A stretch of 8,622 nucleotides of DNA from Peptococcaceae bacterium (GTDB lineage: Bacteria; Bacillota; DSM-521; Neomoorellales; Neomoorellaceae): the NCBI GenBank assembly GCA_003509545.1, contig DOLC01000005.1, forward strand, positions 1 through 8,622, read 5' to 3'. The translations under genes were made by a program, and so were the position numbers. The notes under the pieces were generated by a model. The model worked only from the letters and a program-made list of their open reading frames with translations. It did no database searches and had not been told where the DNA came from. Positions 6,220-8,622 of the stretch are shown piece by piece (position 1 is the first letter of the stretch; the number at the start of each line of letters is the position of its first letter).

Positions 6220-6802
6220 GGAAGGTGCTAACCGGAGGGGAGTGTTACCTTTGCTAGGACAAGGTTGGCGCCTTCCATATGTGGCAGCGGCTTGCCTTTT
6301 AAGTGCGGCCCTTTTTTGGGGGGGACAATTCGTATACGAGAAATTCTTCCTCGACCGGCAGGTACGGGAAGAGTTGCAGGCCTTGACCGGGGTAGAAGGA
6401 GTGACGGTTCAAAGAGTAGACGGCATGGAGCGAGTGGTGGTGGACCTGGGACGGGTGGAAAACCTGAAGGCCACTTACCGTAGCTTGGAAGGGACTCTGG
6501 AGCGGTATTACCGGCCAGGCACCTTCCGGCTGCTCCTTGCGGACCGCCGTTCTGCCGCCCTGGAAGAGCTGTGGGCCCAAGGCCAGTTCGCGGTCTACGA
6601 GGCTGCGGTGAGGGGAAATTTCACCTCCATGGCCCAAGAGCTGGAGAGCCGGGCCCGCGCCGCCGGTATGGAGATAAAATTGGATATGGACGGCAGGCGT
6701 ATTTACGTGGCCCTCTATCAGGGACCCTATTACCTGTATGAGATCGTCCCGTGGGGGCTTCGGGGGGAGGAGGGTCTCGTAGGTGAAGGGGCCGGTGCTT
6801 AA
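6218..6802 (+). CDS. One-helix membrane protein of unknown function, partner of the FtsH-like protease
   Basis: I do not recognise this 194-residue protein. It has one clear membrane helix (about 20-38, PYVAAACLLSAALFWGGQF), then a soluble domain of about 150 residues containing VEGVTVQRVDGMERVVVDLG and EIKLDMDGRRIYVALYQGPYYLYEIVP. With the basic N-terminus inside, the soluble part would face outward. Two starts are possible: ATG 6218 with GGGAGG at 6202-6207, or TTG 6251 (codon 12) with GGAGGGG at 6234-6240. The second fits if the extended -10 at 6211-6219 is the promoter. Both keep the membrane helix. The frame overlaps the FtsH-like gene by 20 bases, so the two proteins are probably made together and may form a complex. 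Confidence 0.85.
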   Translation: MEGANRRGVLPLLGQGWRLPYVAAACLLSAALFWGGQFVYEKFFLDRQVREELQALTGVEGVTVQRVDGMERVVVDLGRVENLKATYRSLEGTLERYYRPGTFRLLLADRRSAALEELWAQGQFAVYEAAVRGNFTSMAQELESRARAAGMEIKLDMDGRRIYVALYQGPYYLYEIVPWGLRGEEGLVGEGAGA

Positions 6803-8273
6803 GGAGCTGGCGGCCGGCGGGGCGCTGGGTCTGCTGATCTTTCTACTCTTCCAGGGTTATGACGTAGGGCCCCTGCTCCTGCTAGGGGGCATGGGAGCAG
6901 GCCTTTACTGGCTGCTGGACAGAAAGGGTATGCTGCCGGCGAGGTCCTACGCCCCCTATTGTCCGCGGCAGAATATTTCCTTTGAGGATATAGGGGGCCA
7001 GGCGGCGGCCGTTCAGGAACTCAAGGAAGCCCTAGAGTTCTTGCGGCGCAGTGACCAGCTGCACACCATGGGGATCAGGCCTCTGAAGGGTATTCTCTTA
7101 AGCGGGCCTCCGGGAACGGGTAAGACCTTGATGGCCAGGGCGGCGGCCACGTATACGGATGCCGTGTTCCTGGCCGCCAGCGGCAGTGAATTCATCGAGG
7201 TCTATGCCGGGGTAGGCGCCCAGAGGATAAGATCCCTCTTTCGCGAGGCAAGATCCCTGGCCCGCAGGGCGGGAAAGAACCGGGCCATTATTTTTATCGA
7301 CGAGCTGGAGGTTTTGGGCGGCAAGAGGGGAAGCCACGCCTCCCACCTGGAATACGACCAGACCCTCAATCAGCTCTTGGTGGAAATGGACGGCTTGGGG
7401 ACCGGAGAGGACACCCAAATTCTGGTGATCGGTGCGACCAACAGGCCCGACTTGTTGGACTCCGCCCTTTTAAGGCCCGGCCGTTTTGACCGTCATGTTA
7501 AGGTAGAGCTGCCGGACCGGGAGGGCCGCCTGGAGATTCTCAAGCTTCATACTTCCAACAAACCCCTGGGCCCCGATGTTAATCTGGAGGGTATAGCGCG
7601 GGAGACCTTCGGTTTTTCCGGGGCCCACCTGGAAAGTGTAGCCAACGAAGCGGCCATCCTGGCCCTGAGAGCCAATTCTCCGGTCATCCGGCAGAAACAC
7701 CTGCAGGAAGCCGTGGACAAGGTAATGCTGGGTGAGAAGATAGGGCGAAAACCCCGCAAGGAGGAGCTCTACCGGCTTGCGGTGCACGAGGCCGGACACG
7801 CCCTGGTTGGGGAGCTAGTCCAGCCGGGGTCGGTAACCCGGGTCACCGTTGCCTCTCGTGGCCAGGCCTTGGGCTATACTCGGCAGAAACTGGAGGATGC
7901 GTACCTCTATACGCGGGAACACCTGGAGGGGCAACTCCGCATCTGCCTGGCCGGTGCGGCGGCCGAGGACTTGCTCCTGGGCAACCGCAGTACCGGCTCG
8001 CTGAACGACTTTAAGGAGGCAGTGCGGCTGGCCAAGGTGATCATTGTTTCCGGACTTTCGGAGCTGGGAGTAGTGGACGAGGAGTGCCTGGGTAGGGAGC
8101 AGATGCACCGAGCCGCTGCGGAGATTCTTAAAGTCCAGGAAAAAAAAGTAGGGGAGCTGCTGCTCAGGCACAGGGATTTGCTGGAGGAGATAGCCCATCG
8201 GCTGCTGCGGGAGGAGACACTGAAAGGGGAGACTCTGCGTTCCCTTCTTACGGCAGGAGCCCGGGCCTCTTGA
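6783..8273 (+). CDS. Compact FtsH-like AAA+ zinc metalloprotease
   Basis: A 496-residue membrane ATPase-protease. Two closely spaced hydrophobic segments (about 8-25 and 28-46) form a hairpin. The AAA+ domain has Walker A GPPGTGKT (108-115), pore loop FIEVYAG (from F137), Walker B IIFIDE (169-174), and the second region of homology with NRPDLLDSALLRPGRFDR including R234 and R237. The M41 peptidase domain has HEAGH (335-339), and D409 of STGSLND fits the third zinc ligand. All catalytic residues are present. Ordinary FtsH is about 600-650 residues with a roughly 70-residue extracytoplasmic domain between its two helices; that domain is absent here. The GTG start at 6783 has GGAGGAGGG eight bases upstream. 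It lies directly behind the one-helix protein. I infer degradation of membrane or cytosolic substrates; the substrate is unknown. Confidence 0.9.
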   Translation: MKGPVLKELAAGGALGLLIFLLFQGYDVGPLLLLGGMGAGLYWLLDRKGMLPARSYAPYCPRQNISFEDIGGQAAAVQELKEALEFLRRSDQLHTMGIRPLKGILLSGPPGTGKTLMARAAATYTDAVFLAASGSEFIEVYAGVGAQRIRSLFREARSLARRAGKNRAIIFIDELEVLGGKRGSHASHLEYDQTLNQLLVEMDGLGTGEDTQILVIGATNRPDLLDSALLRPGRFDRHVKVELPDREGRLEILKLHTSNKPLGPDVNLEGIARETFGFSGAHLESVANEAAILALRANSPVIRQKHLQEAVDKVMLGEKIGRKPRKEELYRLAVHEAGHALVGELVQPGSVTRVTVASRGQALGYTRQKLEDAYLYTREHLEGQLRICLAGAAAEDLLLGNRSTGSLNDFKEAVRLAKVIIVSGLSELGVVDEECLGREQMHRAAAEILKVQEKKVGELLLRHRDLLEEIAHRLLREETLKGETLRSLLTAGARAS

Positions 8274-8279
8274 AGGTTC

Positions 8280-8358
8280 CTACCCCGAAAATACGCTTTA
8301 GCTATTTTCCTTCTTCTGCTGGTGCCGCTCGGCGGCATGGATGTCTACCCCGAAAATA
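8280..8358 (+). repeat. Direct repeat pair CTACCCCGAAAATA
   Basis: The 14-base string CTACCCCGAAAATA occurs at 8280-8293 and again at 8345-8358. Most of it occurs inverted in the left repeat as TATTTTCGGGGT (49-60). The first copy begins only seven bases after the protease stop codon. The second copy forms the inner end of the 60-bp inverted repeat. The sequence between the copies (8294-8344) is itself partly repeated at 8581-8620. Confidence 0.85.
8301..8339 (+). repeat. Imperfect direct repeat, first copy
   Basis: Bases 8301-8339 resemble 8581-8620: starting GCTATTTTCC versus GCTGTTTTCC and ending GGCGGCATG in both, with about 33 matches over 39 aligned positions and one 1-base insertion in the second copy. 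Divergence between copies suggests an old repeat unit and not a recent duplication. Confidence 0.7.
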
Positions 8359-8406
8359 ACTTCCATCCGGGCCGGCATTGTTTTCGCTCGCTAAGTGGTC
8401 CTCGCG
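8347..8406 (-). repeat. Right copy of the 60-bp inverted repeat
   Basis: This segment is the reverse complement of bases 1-60 with two mismatches. It lies in the gene-free stretch after the FtsH-like gene and is followed by GC-rich palindromes. Together with the left copy it brackets the whole block from the toxin-antitoxin genes to the protease. Homologous recombination between the copies would invert that block. No open reading frame or transposase remnant lies in it. Confidence 0.9.
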
Positions 8407-8411
8407 GAGCA

Positions 8412-8509
8412 GCCTAAGGCTTAGGCCTCGGGCTCGGGCGGGGTTCCCGGCCTATTCAGCATCCTTGCTTCAGAGGCCGGCCTCGGACTTCCTGTCCTCG
8501 GCCCCGCCC
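8412..8509. other. GC-rich palindrome cluster, possible structured element
   Basis: Three self-complementary elements lie close together: GCCTAAG-G-CTTAGGC at 8412-8426 (7-bp arms, one-base centre), GAGGCCGGCCTC at 8473-8484 (perfect 12-bp palindrome), and GGGCGGGG at 8436-8443 pairing with CCCCGCCC at 8502-8509 around the second palindrome. This could fold as nested hairpins in RNA or extrude in DNA. The T runs expected of an intrinsic terminator are missing. The hexamer CCTCGG recurs at 8425, 8481, 8496 and 8515. No known RNA family is recognised. Confidence 0.5.
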
Positions 8510-8569
8510 TCCCTCCTCGGCTTCGCCAAGTCTGCTCATCCGCTCGGACCAAATCGCCGGCTAACGAGA

Positions 8570-8581
8570 AATGCCGGCCCG
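8570..8581 (+). repeat. Third copy of the repeat core AATGCCGGCCCG
   Basis: This 12-base core equals 28-39 and is the inverse of 8368-8379. With the inverse copy it makes an inverted repeat about 190 bases apart that encloses the palindrome cluster. It is preceded by CTAACGAGA, which resembles the CTTAGCGAGCA of the left repeat (12-22), so the similarity extends beyond the core. Confidence 0.65.
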
Positions 8582-8620
8582 CTGTTTTCCTCCTCCCGCT
8601 GGAGCCGCGCCGGCGGCATG
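8581..8620 (+). repeat. Imperfect direct repeat, second copy
   Basis: This is the partner of 8301-8339, shifted by about 280 bases, and it ends two bases before the window edge, so it may continue. The gene-free stretch 8274-8622 is therefore filled by repeat units; I see no coding sequence, tRNA or convincing terminator in it. Confidence 0.65.
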
Positions 8621-8622
8621 TG

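Noticed and set aside
8255..8281. Possible terminator stem AGGAGCC/GGTTCCT across the protease stop codon
   Set aside because: The 7-bp stem has a G-T pair and a 13-base loop and is followed by ACCCCG, not by a T run.

Overview
The window looks like part of the chromosome of a GC-rich, spore-forming member of the Clostridia, in the Moorella/Thermanaeromonas/Desulfotomaculum sphere. Three things suggest this: the gene order tepA-ylzJ-ftsK/spoIIIE followed by rodZ and rimO, the strong purine-rich ribosome binding sites, and the high GC content of the core genes. This placement is inferred from synteny and protein character, not from a database match.

Left part (1-960): an accessory segment, visibly richer in A+T than the rest. 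It starts inside a repeat (1-60) whose near-perfect inverted copy lies at 8347-8406. It then carries an orphan VapB-like antitoxin gene (105-314) followed by a nine-codon stump where its toxin should be, and an intact convergent BrnT/BrnA-type toxin-antitoxin operon on the minus strand (882 to 335) with its own near-consensus promoter (906-934).

Central part (about 957-6166): a core plus-strand block. It begins with the 3' half of a ClpP-family tepA gene that has lost its 5' half, including the catalytic serine, where the toxin-antitoxin segment begins. It continues with ylzJ-like (1328-1570), the DNA translocase FtsK/SpoIIIE (1628-3940), a RodZ-like membrane HTH protein (4024-4782) and the ribosomal-protein S12 methylthiotransferase RimO (4838-6166). 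Together they serve chromosome segregation/sporulation, cell shape and ribosome modification. Two intergenic gaps carry a similar AAGGA...GAA...GTACC leader motif, and a third carries a partly similar sequence fused to an extended -10 element.

Right part (6218-8273): a two-gene unit whose reading frames overlap by 20 nt. The first gene encodes a one-helix membrane protein of unknown function. The second encodes a compact FtsH-like AAA+ zinc metalloprotease with complete ATPase and HEAGH motifs but practically no extracytoplasmic domain. The pair is the best candidate here for a little-described system: a small membrane protease plus a dedicated membrane partner.

Right end (8274-8622): no gene is visible. 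The stretch is a mosaic of repeats and palindromes: a 14-nt direct repeat, a roughly 40-nt imperfect direct repeat, the right copy of the 60-bp inverted repeat, and several GC-rich stems. Some of these sequences recur at the left end of the window, which suggests a dispersed intergenic repeat family able to drive rearrangement.
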